DNA from: Nitrospirota bacterium | GTDB lineage: Bacteria; Nitrospirota; Thermodesulfovibrionia; Thermodesulfovibrionales; JdFR-85 | Length of the DNA: 36,834 nt | Assembly: GCA_013151495.1 (NCBI GenBank) | Contig: JAADIE010000001.1 | Span: forward strand, 1-36,834 | Direction of reading: 5' to 3' | Shown here: piece by piece, positions 18,835 to 28,908 of the stretch | Position numbering within the stretch: position 1 is the first letter of the stretch | Layout of the letters: every line of letters starts with the position of its first letter | The notes under the pieces: generated by a model | What the model saw: the letters and a program-made list of their open reading frames with translations, nothing else | What the model was told of the DNA's origin: nothing | The model's database searches: none | Position numbers and translations under genes: made by a program

Positions 18835-19683
18835 CTAAGAGCTGGAAGATCGTAATGGAATAAAACCGTAAGATTCATAAATTGACTGGGCCTCATCAGA
18901 AAGGATAAAGTCTAAAAACCTGGAGGCATTTTCAGGATTTGGGGCATCCTTAAGCCTGGCAACATAATAGGTAACAGCGTCTCTTTGATCCAGTTCCTCA
19001 CCTGGCTCTATGATCTCTATATCAAGACCCTCTTTGAGGGCATGAACCGCCTCGGTTGACCACACCGGACCCACATCTACAGTGCCCAGTTTCAGCCTCA
19101 AAGGTGTTTCCCTGTGATGAACAATTGTTAAAATGGTGGTTCCCTCTGCCCTTTTTTCCTCCATTATTCTGTGCACGAGCTCCTTTCCACCTGCTTTTTC
19201 ATACATATCAAGAATATAGGTTGTAATATTTTCCATGGCACCTGGTTGTGAGATTCTCACATCCGATCTGGCCAGGTCTGTAACCTTTTTTATATTGGCT
19301 GGATTGCCCTTTCTTGTAATAAGCACAATCCTGTTATGCAGATAGGGATGATAGGATTTTATCAGACCAAGGGTCTGAAGCTCTTCCATTGCCTCCTTTG
19401 TGACGGATGTGTATATGTCGGGCCTGCCTGTTATTACCCTTCCCTTGAATACAGCCCCACCTGCCTTAATCTGTTCGAATTCCAATCCTGGTGGAAGGGT
19501 TTCATAAAAGATCTTCTTTACCTCTGGATGTCTTTTCCTGAAGGCAGCAAGGAGTTCATCCATAACCATAAACTGATTGCCGGCCATGAAAAGTACAAGA
19601 TCAGCATCGTCAGCATACTGGAGATTATGAAGATCATCAGCCCTTGTAGCCGGAATCTCGGGGTATTGTTCCTGATATTTCAT
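18835..19683 (-). CDS. ModA/SBP-like substrate-binding protein without recognisable signal peptide
   Basis: 282 aa periplasmic-binding-protein type II pattern (GRPDIYTSVTKEAMEEL, VTDLARSDVRISQPGAMENITTYI, GTVDVGPVWSTEAV); N-terminus MKYQEQYPEIPATRADD is hydrophilic; good SD. Confidence 0.75.
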   Translation of the reverse strand: MKYQEQYPEIPATRADDLHNLQYADDADLVLFMAGNQFMVMDELLAAFRKRHPEVKKIFYETLPPGLEFEQIKAGGAVFKGRVITGRPDIYTSVTKEAMEELQTLGLIKSYHPYLHNRIVLITRKGNPANIKKVTDLARSDVRISQPGAMENITTYILDMYEKAGGKELVHRIMEEKRAEGTTILTIVHHRETPLRLKLGTVDVGPVWSTEAVHALKEGLDIEIIEPGEELDQRDAVTYYVARLKDAPNPENASRFLDFILSDEAQSIYESYGFIPLRSSSS

Positions 19684-19849
19684 CCTGTCCTCCGGTTGAT
19701 TTATTACTCTGTGGTGTCTGAATATTCATAAGTATATCTCAAAACAGTAGGGATTACAAGCATGTTGGGCTGTTTTTATTCAAATTTAAAACAAAAGATG
19801 GTATATTATCTTTTAAGAAACTTTTTGAGATTTAAAGGAGACGGGAAAA

Positions 19850-21468
19850 TGGCCTCCATAATACCTGCTGACGCACGAGAGGTTTTAAAGAAGGAGTTTT
19901 CAGCCTTAAAAAGAGATGTTCATCTTTATCTTTACACCAAAAAGGGGATTAACGACAGATATAATGAGCAGACCATCAAGCTTCTTAATGAGCTTTCAAG
20001 GATTAGCTCCAGAGTCAAGGTTAAAAAACTGAACTCAAAAAGCCCCTTTATTAAACAATACTCATTGCAGGATAGCTCACCTGTAATCCTGATCGAACCC
20101 GAAAAGTACCCTATCATAATGCTTGGTGCTCCTTTAGGAGAGGAGGGTCGTACACTAATAGGTACTATTATGATGGTCTCAGAGGGTAAGGGGATTTTGT
20201 CGCCTGAATCTTCAAAGCGTATTAAAGCCCTGAAGCACGATAGAGAAATAATGGTCTTTGTAAGCCCAACCTGTCCGTACTGTCCGCAACAGGCCCTATA
20301 TGCTATTTCAGCTTCAATAGAAAACCCCAAAAGGGTTACGACAAAGATTATAGAGATATTTGAAAACAGGAGCTTATCGGAGATCTATTCTGTATCCACG
20401 GTGCCCCAGACCGTAATTAACGGAAACACCACTTCGGTAGGGCTTCAGCCAGAGGAGGTATTTGTAGATACCATATTTACAGGTGCGCCTGTTGAGGCCC
20501 ATGCACCAGTGGCTAAGAAAGAGGTTATCAAGAAGGACCTGGTTATTGTAGGTGCAGGGCCTGCAGGACTAACGGCTGCCATCTATGCTGAAAGATCGGG
20601 GCTTTCCACGGTTGTTATAGAGCGAGGTGCAATTGGTGGGCAGGTTGCAGTAACACCGATTGTAGAGAACTACCCTGGTTATACCCGTATTCCTGGTAAG
20701 ACATTGATGGATATGATGGCCCAGCAGGCCCTGCAGTATACCGAGATCCATCAGGGAGAGGAGGTATTAAAGATAACAAGAACTAAAAAGGGGCTTTTTA
20801 ATATAAAGACCACTTCCAACCGTTACCAGGCCAGGGCTGTGCTTCTTGCCACCGGAGCAGAGCATAAAAGGCTTGGTGTGCCCGGAGAGCAGAGATTCTT
20901 TGGTAGAGGAGTGAGTTACTGTGCTACCTGCGATGGTTATTTCTTCAAGGATGGTAAAAAGGTGATCATGGTTGGTGGAGGAAACTCGGCAATAACAGAG
21001 GCCCTTTATCTTGAGAGTATAGGAGTGGATGTAACTGTAGTACATAGAAGAGATACCCTCAGGGCAGAAAAAAGGCTCCAGGAGAACCTCTTTGAAAGGA
21101 AGATACCGGTTTTGTGGAATACCGTGGTAGAGGAGATATACGGTGACGAGATTGTCAGAGGTGTAAGGCTAAAAAACACAAAGGACAACTCAGTATCGGA
21201 TATGAAACTGGATGGAGTCTTTATTGCCATTGGTTACGAACCAAACAATGCCCTTGCCAGGATGCTGGGGCTTAAGCTTACACAGGATGGATATATAAAG
21301 GTTGATAGACACCAGCGGACATCCATGCCCGGGGTGTATGCTGCTGGAGATATCACTGGCGGTGTAAAGCAGATTGTTACTGCTGTTGGCCAGGGTGCCA
21401 CCGCAGCAGTTACCGCCTTTGAGGATCTGATGAACCCCTACTGGAAGGGCAAGGGAGATATGTTTTAA
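19850..21468 (+). CDS. PDO/AhpF-like thioredoxin reductase (two N-terminal thioredoxin-fold modules plus TrxR)
   Basis: CPYC in FVSPTCPYCPQQ, VGAGPAGLTAAIYAERSGL, CATCDG, GVYAAGDITGG; ATG at 19850 with SD AAAGGAG preferred over the upstream start. Confidence 0.88.
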
Positions 21469-21510
21469 GGCTGAAGATGCTGAAATTTTTAAACTAACGG
21501 AGGACAATGG

Positions 21511-22848
21511 ATGATAACACTCAATTTTGCAAACCTGATGGAAGAGGTTATAGGAAAAAACGGACTTACAGAAAGGGAAATAGAGGATTTTAAACCCGAG
21601 GCACAAAAGGCATTTCAGCAGTTAATACAACGAAAATGGAAGGAGCTTGATTTTCTTGATCTACCAGAGCAGGATACCCTGAAAATAAAGGAAATAGCAA
21701 GGCAGACTGTTGATGATTCAGAGTATTTTCTTTTACTTGGAATTGGTGGCTCTGCCCTTGGTCCCAGGGCAATTCTTGAGGCCCTGAGCCCCCTTCATAA
21801 CCTGAGAAGAACACCCAGGGTTTTTATATATGACAATGTTGACCCAAGAACCATAGATGCCATACTTGAGATAATTGATCTGAAAAAGACCACTGTAAAT
21901 GTAATAACCAAATCGGGAAGTACTGCTGAAACAGTGGCATCCTTTATGATTCTGTGGGAACAGATGCAGAAGCTATACGGTGAAGAGGCTTTCAAGAGAT
22001 TTATTGCCACCACTGACCCGGAGAAGGGAAATCTAAGGGAGATAGTCAGACGTTATGGGATGTCTTCCCTGGAAATCCCACCTGGTGTAGGTGGCAGATA
22101 CTCTGTGCTTTCCCCTGTTGGGCTTTTGCTTGCAGAGGTGATCGGGGTCGATTCCAAGGAGTTGTTGCTTGGTGCCAGGGATATGAGACAGAGGTGCATG
22201 GAGGAGGATTTATGGAAAAACCCGGCACTACTACTTGCCTCAGCCCTTTACAAGTTTGGACAGGCTGGAAGAACAATTGATGTTATTATCCCATACGCAG
22301 ATGGTTTGAAGTCCTTTTCAGAATGGTTCTGTCAGCTATGGTCAGAAAGCCTTGGAAAGCTTGGGTTGGGTCTTACTCCATATCCATCGGTAGGTACCAC
22401 AGATCAGCACTCCCAGCTTCAGTTATGGATGGAGGGCCCTGAAGATAAGGTGGTGCTTTTTATAAGGGTGGAGGATTATGGAGTAGATAGAAAGATACCC
22501 ATTGTGTTTGAGGATATGGATGGGCTTAACTATCTATCAGGGCATAGCCTTTCTGAGCTTATCAAGGCTGAGGAGGAATCCAGTGAACTGGCCCTTGCAA
22601 AGGCAGGCAGGCCCAATGCCAGGATTACAGTACCTTCAGTGGATGCATACCATCTCGGGCAGCTTTTTATGTTTTTTGAGATTGTAACAGCCTTTACCGG
22701 TTTTATGCTTGGTATAAATCCCTTTAACCAGCCAGGTGTTGAGGAAGGCAAGCACTTCACCTACGGAATGATGGGAAAGAAAGGTTTTGAGGAAAGGCGT
22801 AAAGAGGTTGAGGCATCAAGGGAAAGAAAGATCTGCTGGACTCTTTAG
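21511..22848 (+). CDS. pgi: Glucose-6-phosphate isomerase
   Basis: 445 aa; LLGIGGSALGPRAI, VITKSGSTAETVASF, GGRYSVLSPVGLLLAEVIG, SVGTTDQHSQLQLWMEGP. Confidence 0.94.
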   Translation: MITLNFANLMEEVIGKNGLTEREIEDFKPEAQKAFQQLIQRKWKELDFLDLPEQDTLKIKEIARQTVDDSEYFLLLGIGGSALGPRAILEALSPLHNLRRTPRVFIYDNVDPRTIDAILEIIDLKKTTVNVITKSGSTAETVASFMILWEQMQKLYGEEAFKRFIATTDPEKGNLREIVRRYGMSSLEIPPGVGGRYSVLSPVGLLLAEVIGVDSKELLLGARDMRQRCMEEDLWKNPALLLASALYKFGQAGRTIDVIIPYADGLKSFSEWFCQLWSESLGKLGLGLTPYPSVGTTDQHSQLQLWMEGPEDKVVLFIRVEDYGVDRKIPIVFEDMDGLNYLSGHSLSELIKAEEESSELALAKAGRPNARITVPSVDAYHLGQLFMFFEIVTAFTGFMLGINPFNQPGVEEGKHFTYGMMGKKGFEERRKEVEASRERKICWTL

Positions 22849-22849
22849 A

Positions 22850-23677
22850 ATGAATCCATCATCAAGGGGCATCTTCCTGCTTGTACTGCTTCTTTTATTT
22901 ATAGGCCACAGTACATGGGCAGAGTGTCGATATGTTTATGTAAAAAGGGTGGTCGATGGTGATACCTTTGTTTTTTCTAAAAACACAAGGGTGAGGCTTC
23001 TTGGTGTAGATACACCGGAAAGTGTAGCTGGCAGCAGACCGGTCCAGTGGTATGGAAAGAGGTCGTACTGGTGGCTGGCCGAGAAGATACAGGGTAAAAG
23101 GGTCTGTCTCAAAAGGGATCCAAACAAACAGATTGATAAAGACCATTATGGAAGGCTTTTAAGGTATGTATGGGTTGATGGATTGTTTATAAACAGAGAG
23201 ATTATCAGGCAGGGGTTGGGTCGGCTATATCACAGGGAGCCCTTTAAGTATTTATATGAGTTTCGATTCCTTGAGTTTGAGGCAATCAGACATGGCAAGG
23301 GGTTATGGAACCTCAGGGAGCAGATGAAATGGAAAGAAAAGATAATCAGGAATCTGAAACTGCTTGCCCAGTGCAGTGATCTGGAAGGCATAATCTGCCC
23401 CTGGCAGGCAAGAGGATATATTGGCCAGAGAAAGACCGTCCGGATGTTTGTCCATAAAACCCATGATGCAGGAAAGAGGTTTCTGCTTAACAGCGAGGTT
23501 GACTATCGTGCCTGGGATAATCTGACGGTTGTTGTTTTAAAAGGCCGCCGAAGTGCTCTGGAGCTTGATCGATACCTCTGGGGTAAAACCATTGAGGTTA
23601 CAGGCACCATTACAGAGTATAAAGGACGCCCTGAGATAGTGATCAAAAGTGCCGATTCCATAAAAATAATTAATTAA
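22850..23677 (+). CDS. Secreted thermonuclease-family (SNase-like) protein with C-terminal OB-fold-like region
   Basis: Signal peptide MNPSSRGIFLLVLLLLFIGHSTWA; VDGDTFVF, VRLLGVDTPES, KDHYGRLLRYVWVDG; ATG 22850 next to pgi stop. Confidence 0.85.
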   Translation: MNPSSRGIFLLVLLLLFIGHSTWAECRYVYVKRVVDGDTFVFSKNTRVRLLGVDTPESVAGSRPVQWYGKRSYWWLAEKIQGKRVCLKRDPNKQIDKDHYGRLLRYVWVDGLFINREIIRQGLGRLYHREPFKYLYEFRFLEFEAIRHGKGLWNLREQMKWKEKIIRNLKLLAQCSDLEGIICPWQARGYIGQRKTVRMFVHKTHDAGKRFLLNSEVDYRAWDNLTVVVLKGRRSALELDRYLWGKTIEVTGTITEYKGRPEIVIKSADSIKIIN

Positions 23678-23692
23678 TCCTGTGGAGGAGCT

Positions 23693-24820
23693 ATGTTTAC
23701 AGCTGCTTTAAGGGAGATCTTTCATACCAATCTTGGTGTGAAGAAAGGTGAAAGGGTTCTTATATTTACAGACAGGCCCACGAAGCGTGACCATGTATCA
23801 GAGGAGGATCTGATCAGGTGGCAGCGATTGAAGGATCTGCTGTACCTGCTTGAGGACACAGCACGGGGATTTACCTCCAATGTGCTGACCTGTATTTATC
23901 CATCCAGGGGAGGACATGGTAAGGAGCCACCAGAGAGGGTATGGAGACTGGCCTTTGGAGAGAAGGCAGTGGATGAATTAAAAAACCGCGGGGTGCTTAA
24001 AAGAATACTGAATAAAAAGGCAACAGAAGAGGATATCCGGGTGGCTGAAAAGACAATAAAACGTTTTTCCAGAAAACCGGTTCAGGTGGTTGTGGCTGTG
24101 TCAAACTACTCAACAAGTCACACCAGATTCAGGGATTTTCTTACCCGTATTTTTGGTGCCCGCTATGCCAGCATGCCTCTTTTTGATATATCCATGCTTG
24201 AAGGGGCCATGGATGTGGATTGGAAGGAGCTGAAGAGACGGACCAGGAGGGTTGCAACGCTACTTAGAAAGACAGTAGAGGTTGAGCTTACAACACCAAA
24301 CGGTACAGTACTCAGGTTTTCCAAAAAGGGTAGAAGGGTGCAGGAGGACAACGGCGACCTGAGAAGGCCTGGCTCCTTTGGGAACCTCCCGGCTGGTGAG
24401 GTGTTTTTTGCACCTCTTGAAGATAGCTCTGAGGGTACCCTTGTGCTTGAATGGGCCCCTACAAGACATCTTGACTCACCTGTAACAGTCACAATAAAGG
24501 ATGGAAAGGCAGAGGAGGTAACAGGAAAGGAGCCCTTTGTTGAGGTGTTAAAAGAGAAGTTTTCAGAAAGAGAGGAAAACAGGTTTATTGCAGAATTTGG
24601 GATAGGGACCAATGACAGGGCCCGCAGGCCAGACAACATCCTTGAGTCTGAAAAGATACTCGGTACTGTTCATGTGGCATTTGGTGACAACAGCTCTTTT
24701 GGTGGAAAGGTAAAGACCCCCTTTCATCAGGACTTTGTATTCTTCCACCCCACGGTAAAGCTGAAGCTGAAGGATGGCTCTGAGGTTTTCCTGCTCAGAG
24801 ACGGCAGGATGTTGGATTAG
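23693..24820 (+). CDS. M29-type aminopeptidase-like protein
   Basis: 375 aa; NLPAGEVFFAPLEDSSEGTLV, AEFGIGTNDRAR, GTVHVAFGDNSSFGG, PFHQDFVF. Confidence 0.82.
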   Translation: MFTAALREIFHTNLGVKKGERVLIFTDRPTKRDHVSEEDLIRWQRLKDLLYLLEDTARGFTSNVLTCIYPSRGGHGKEPPERVWRLAFGEKAVDELKNRGVLKRILNKKATEEDIRVAEKTIKRFSRKPVQVVVAVSNYSTSHTRFRDFLTRIFGARYASMPLFDISMLEGAMDVDWKELKRRTRRVATLLRKTVEVELTTPNGTVLRFSKKGRRVQEDNGDLRRPGSFGNLPAGEVFFAPLEDSSEGTLVLEWAPTRHLDSPVTVTIKDGKAEEVTGKEPFVEVLKEKFSEREENRFIAEFGIGTNDRARRPDNILESEKILGTVHVAFGDNSSFGGKVKTPFHQDFVFFHPTVKLKLKDGSEVFLLRDGRMLD

Positions 24821-24848
24821 TTAAGAGTAGATAATTTATAATATCCTG

Positions 24849-25511
24849 ATGATTCACTTCAAGAATGTAACAAAGATATACGACAATATTACGGCCCTGA
24901 GAAATATCTCCTTCTCCATTGAAAAAGGCGAATATGTATTTGTTACCGGTCCATCTGGTGCAGGCAAAAGCACCCTGCTCAAGCTTATTTATCTGGCAGA
25001 AAAGCCTGACGAGGGTATTATCTCCATAGCCGGTTATAGTACGGATACTTTAAAAGACAGGGCTATACCATATCTGAGAAGAAACATTGGTGTGGTATTT
25101 CAGGACTTCAAGCTGCTTGAAAATAAAAATGTATACGACAATATAGCCATTGCACTCAGGATAAGGGGGGTTGGCGAAAGAGAGATACGGGAAAGAGTGC
25201 ATGAGGCCCTAAAACTGGTAAACCTCAGGCACAAGGCCGACAGCCTGCCCTCGGCTCTATCAGGTGGAGAACAGCAGAGGGTTACCATAGCAAGGGCTAT
25301 TGTTGGTGAGCCAACAGTGTTGCTGGCTGACGAGCCAACAGGTAATCTTGATGCCGACAATGCAGCAGGCATAATGAAGATCTTTCGTGAAATAAATGCT
25401 CGGGGCACCACAATACTCTTTGCCACCCACAACAGAGATCTTTACAAGAACACAGGCTGCAGGGTAATAAAGCTTGACAGTGGAAATATAGTGTATGATG
25501 ATCTGGAGTAA
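24849..25511 (+). CDS. ftsE: Cell-division ATP-binding protein FtsE
   Basis: 220 aa ABC ATPase: GPSGAGKST, LSGGEQQRVTIARAIVGEPTVLLADEPTGNLD; followed by FtsX. Confidence 0.93.
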   Translation: MIHFKNVTKIYDNITALRNISFSIEKGEYVFVTGPSGAGKSTLLKLIYLAEKPDEGIISIAGYSTDTLKDRAIPYLRRNIGVVFQDFKLLENKNVYDNIAIALRIRGVGEREIRERVHEALKLVNLRHKADSLPSALSGGEQQRVTIARAIVGEPTVLLADEPTGNLDADNAAGIMKIFREINARGTTILFATHNRDLYKNTGCRVIKLDSGNIVYDDLE

Positions 25512-25517
25512 AGGGTA

Positions 25518-26387
25518 ATGTTTTATTCAGCAAAGGTTGCACTTAAGAGTCTATGGTTTTACAGGTGGATAAATCTGCTTTCTGTTCTGACCATTGCCAC
25601 AGGGCTGTTCATTTATGGGGTCGTACTGTTTTCCCTGTATAATCTTGAAAGAGCCACACAGAGGGTGCCTGAAAAGTTTACCATCACCGTTTTTCTTAAA
25701 AACCGTACCACTGAAAAACAGATTCAAAGGCTCGTGGATAGCCTGTCCAGGGAAAGGATCATAAGCCGAGTAAAGTATATATCAAAAGAGCAGGCCCTTG
25801 AGGAACTCAAGGACTCCCTGGCAGATGCAGCCTATGTGCTTGAGGGACTTGATGAAAACCCTCTGTTTCCCTCTTTGGAGATAAAGCTTAATGAGGATGC
25901 CTTCGATAAAAAGGAAACAGAACTATTTATAAAACGACTGAAGGGGCTTGAGATTGTAGAGGATGTCTTCTATGGCGAGGATATCTTTAGCACAATAAAG
26001 AGCCTCTATCAAAACTTTCGTGTTGTAGCATTAACATTAATAGTGCTTTTTTCAGTGGCTGTTGTTTTTGTCTGTTACAGCACTGTAAAGATACTGTTTT
26101 TCAGAAGAAAAGAGGAGATAGAGATATACAAACTACTCGGGGCCACAAAGGGCTTTATCAGGGGGCCTTTCATTTTTGAAGGAACCTTCATCGGAATCCT
26201 GGGAGGCCTTTTAGCCTCTGGAGCATTGTATACAATATTCAGTGTATTAAAAGGGTTCGGTAATCCTGAGATACCTCTAATGCGAACACTTGAACTTAAC
26301 CCGATTATCATGGTAATTGTACCGGTTTCAGGTATGGTGCTTGGTTTTATTGGTTCAATAATAGCACTTGGAAGACTGAAATACTGA
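25518..26387 (+). CDS. ftsX: Cell-division permease FtsX
   Basis: 289 aa, four TM, ITVFLKN... extracellular domain, EEIEIYKLLGATKGFIRGPFIFEG. Confidence 0.92.
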   Translation: MFYSAKVALKSLWFYRWINLLSVLTIATGLFIYGVVLFSLYNLERATQRVPEKFTITVFLKNRTTEKQIQRLVDSLSRERIISRVKYISKEQALEELKDSLADAAYVLEGLDENPLFPSLEIKLNEDAFDKKETELFIKRLKGLEIVEDVFYGEDIFSTIKSLYQNFRVVALTLIVLFSVAVVFVCYSTVKILFFRRKEEIEIYKLLGATKGFIRGPFIFEGTFIGILGGLLASGALYTIFSVLKGFGNPEIPLMRTLELNPIIMVIVPVSGMVLGFIGSIIALGRLKY

Positions 26388-26388
26388 T

Positions 26389-27579
26389 ATGACCCTCTGG
26401 AAAAGATATATCATTCCTCTGTGTTTCATAGTGGGTCTTTCCCTTATTTCGTCATTTTCATATGCAAATATTAAAAACCCGAAAGAGGAATATCGAAAGA
26501 TTCAAAGGGAGATTAAAAAGCGCGAGCTTGCGGTCAAGAAGGCAAGAAAACGGGAATACTCCATACTTGCTGAGCTGGAAGAGACCAACAAAAAGCTTGA
26601 TGAGCTTAAAAAGAAGATCAGAGCACAGAGGAAAAAGATTTACAGGACAAAGAAACAGCTTTCCAGGCTCAGAAAGAATATGGGTGAACTTGGGCACAGG
26701 ATCCAGAGGCAGAAGAGATGGCTCAAACGAAAGATCATTGCCATGCAAAAGTACGGCTATTCATCTTTTATGGTAAATCCCAGGGAACCAGAGAGTAAAT
26801 TTAATCCAGACCCAATGCTGGTTTTGATGACCTCTGAGAATATAAACCAGATGTTTCGTCTCTGGCATTATCTGAAGAGACTGGCAGATTATGAATACTC
26901 CCTTCTTCATAGCTATAATGAAGACCTTGCCAGGCTTCAAAGACAGAACAGAAAGTATACAAAACTACTTAAAAGGCTATCGGCGCAGGAGGCTGAACTC
27001 AGAAAACAGGAGGACAGTTTAAGACAGAGCAAGAAAAAGAAAAGGCAATTGCTTGCATCTATAAGACGGGAAAAGAGCCTTTACAAGAAAATGATTGCTG
27101 AACTCAAGGCCCAGTCAAGGAAACTCAGAAAACTTATAGAGGAATCAGAAAAGCAAAAGTTCCTTTTCAAAGGATTTTCTAAAAGGAAGAGAAAGCTTAT
27201 GTGGCCGGTTCGTGGTGTTGTAGTAATTCCATACGGCAGTTACAGGGATCCCAAGTTCAAAACCCCGGTGTTTCATAATGGTATTCATATAAAGACCTCA
27301 GAGGATGCCATTGTCAGAGCCGTTTATGGCGGAAAGGTGGTTTTTGCTGACTGGTTCAAAGGCTACGGGAAGGTGGTTATAGTTAACCACGGAGAGGGAT
27401 ACCATACCGTATACGCAAACCTGAGTGAGATTTTTTTAAACAAAGGAGATATAATAAAAGAAGGAGACCAGATTGGAAGGGTTGGGGAATCAAGTACCAT
27501 AAATGCTCCTGATCTTTATTTTGAGGTGCGTTATAAAGGCAGGCCCCTTAACCCCCTCCACTGGCTGAAAAAGAAATAG
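26389..27579 (+). CDS. EnvC-like murein hydrolase activator (coiled coil plus M23/LytM)
   Basis: Signal peptide, long coiled coil, MWPVRGVVVIPYG...FHNGIHIKTSEDAIVRAVYGGKVVFADWFKGYGKVVIVNHGEGYHTVYANL. Confidence 0.9.
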   Translation: MTLWKRYIIPLCFIVGLSLISSFSYANIKNPKEEYRKIQREIKKRELAVKKARKREYSILAELEETNKKLDELKKKIRAQRKKIYRTKKQLSRLRKNMGELGHRIQRQKRWLKRKIIAMQKYGYSSFMVNPREPESKFNPDPMLVLMTSENINQMFRLWHYLKRLADYEYSLLHSYNEDLARLQRQNRKYTKLLKRLSAQEAELRKQEDSLRQSKKKKRQLLASIRREKSLYKKMIAELKAQSRKLRKLIEESEKQKFLFKGFSKRKRKLMWPVRGVVVIPYGSYRDPKFKTPVFHNGIHIKTSEDAIVRAVYGGKVVFADWFKGYGKVVIVNHGEGYHTVYANLSEIFLNKGDIIKEGDQIGRVGESSTINAPDLYFEVRYKGRPLNPLHWLKKK

Positions 27580-27597
27580 AATTCTGGAGGTTTTGAG

Positions 27598-28908
27598 ATG
27601 AAGAGGATAAAAGTTCTGCTGGCAATTGCAACGGCTGTGATGATATTTTTTGCTGCCCAGGCTCTGGTAATTCAGTGGTCCATGCCATCGGCTGTTGCAG
27701 ATTCATCAGATTATGAAAAGCTCAAACTCTTTACTGAGGTCCTGGAGATTGTAAAGAAAAGCTATGTAGAAGAGGTAAATACTAAGGATCTGATATACGG
27801 TGCAATAAGGGGGATGCTCCGAACCCTGGACCCCCATTCCGGTTTCATGCCTCCTGATGCATATAAAGAGATGAGGATTGATACAAAGGGTGAATTCGGA
27901 GGGCTTGGTATCAAGATTGGTATCCGTAATGGTGTGCTTACTGTAATAGCACCAATTGAGGACACACCAGCCTGGAGGGCTGGTATAAAGGCTGGCGATA
28001 AGATTATTAAGGTTGATGGCGAGTCAACCAAGGATATGACCCTTTTTGAGGCTGTAAAGAAGATGAGAGGGCCAAAGGGAACCAAGGTTACTTTAACAAT
28101 AATGCGTGAAGGATGGAAGGAGTTTAAGGACTTTACAATAGTCAGAGACATAATCAAGATAAAGAGTGTTAAATATAAGGTAGTTGATGACGGAATAGGC
28201 TATGTAAAGATTAACCAGTTCCAGGAACATACAGCAGATGAGCTTGAAAAGGCCCTTAAAGCCCTTGATGAAAAGGGTATTGATTCCATGATTCTCGACC
28301 TCAGGAACAACCCTGGTGGGCTTTTAAGAAGTGCCATTGATGTGGCCGAGCAGTTTTTACCACCTGACAGGCTGGTGGTATACATAAAGGGACGTAGCGG
28401 GGATAAAACCGAATACTACACGAGAGGAAAGAGAAAACACTACAACTGGCCAATGATTGTGCTTGTTAACTACGGTAGTGCCTCAGCCTCTGAGATCGTG
28501 GCTGGTGCATTGAAGGACTGGAACAGAGCAGTAATCCTTGGTGTTAAGACCTTTGGAAAGGGTTCGGTGCAAAGCGTAATCCCATTAAGTGATGGCTCAG
28601 GCCTCAGGCTCACTACTGCCAAGTACTATACACCAAAGGGTATATCCATCCAGAACACAGGAATAGAGCCTGATATAGAGGTAAAGCTGGTGGTTAAAAA
28701 TGGTAAGGGCCACCCAATACTGAGAGAAAAAGACCTTGAAAGACATCTTGAGAACGAGCAGCTAAAAGGCAAGGAAAAGAAGGAGCAGAAGGAGGAGAAA
28801 AAACCAGTAATCGTTCCATTACAGATAGATGAAAAGGAGGATGTCCAGCTTCAAAGGGCAATCGATGTGCTGAAGAGCTGGCGGGTCTTCAAAAAGAAGG
28901 TTGCCTGA
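27598..28908 (+). CDS. ctpA: S41 C-terminal processing peptidase
   Basis: 436 aa; PDZ, MILDLRNNPGGLL, VLVNYGSASASEIVAGALKD catalytic Ser, GVKTFGKGSVQSVIPL. Confidence 0.94.
   Translation: MKRIKVLLAIATAVMIFFAAQALVIQWSMPSAVADSSDYEKLKLFTEVLEIVKKSYVEEVNTKDLIYGAIRGMLRTLDPHSGFMPPDAYKEMRIDTKGEFGGLGIKIGIRNGVLTVIAPIEDTPAWRAGIKAGDKIIKVDGESTKDMTLFEAVKKMRGPKGTKVTLTIMREGWKEFKDFTIVRDIIKIKSVKYKVVDDGIGYVKINQFQEHTADELEKALKALDEKGIDSMILDLRNNPGGLLRSAIDVAEQFLPPDRLVVYIKGRSGDKTEYYTRGKRKHYNWPMIVLVNYGSASASEIVAGALKDWNRAVILGVKTFGKGSVQSVIPLSDGSGLRLTTAKYYTPKGISIQNTGIEPDIEVKLVVKNGKGHPILREKDLERHLENEQLKGKEKKEQKEEKKPVIVPLQIDEKEDVQLQRAIDVLKSWRVFKKKVA

Noticed and set aside
18780-18835. Minus-strand hairpin AAGGGCT..AGCCTT with T-run after the ModA-like gene
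   Set aside because: Plausible terminator but the stem is short and bulged; not strong enough to list
22787-22849. Extended N-terminus of the nuclease ORF
   Set aside because: Overlaps the pgi 3' end; ATG at 22850 gives a proper signal peptide
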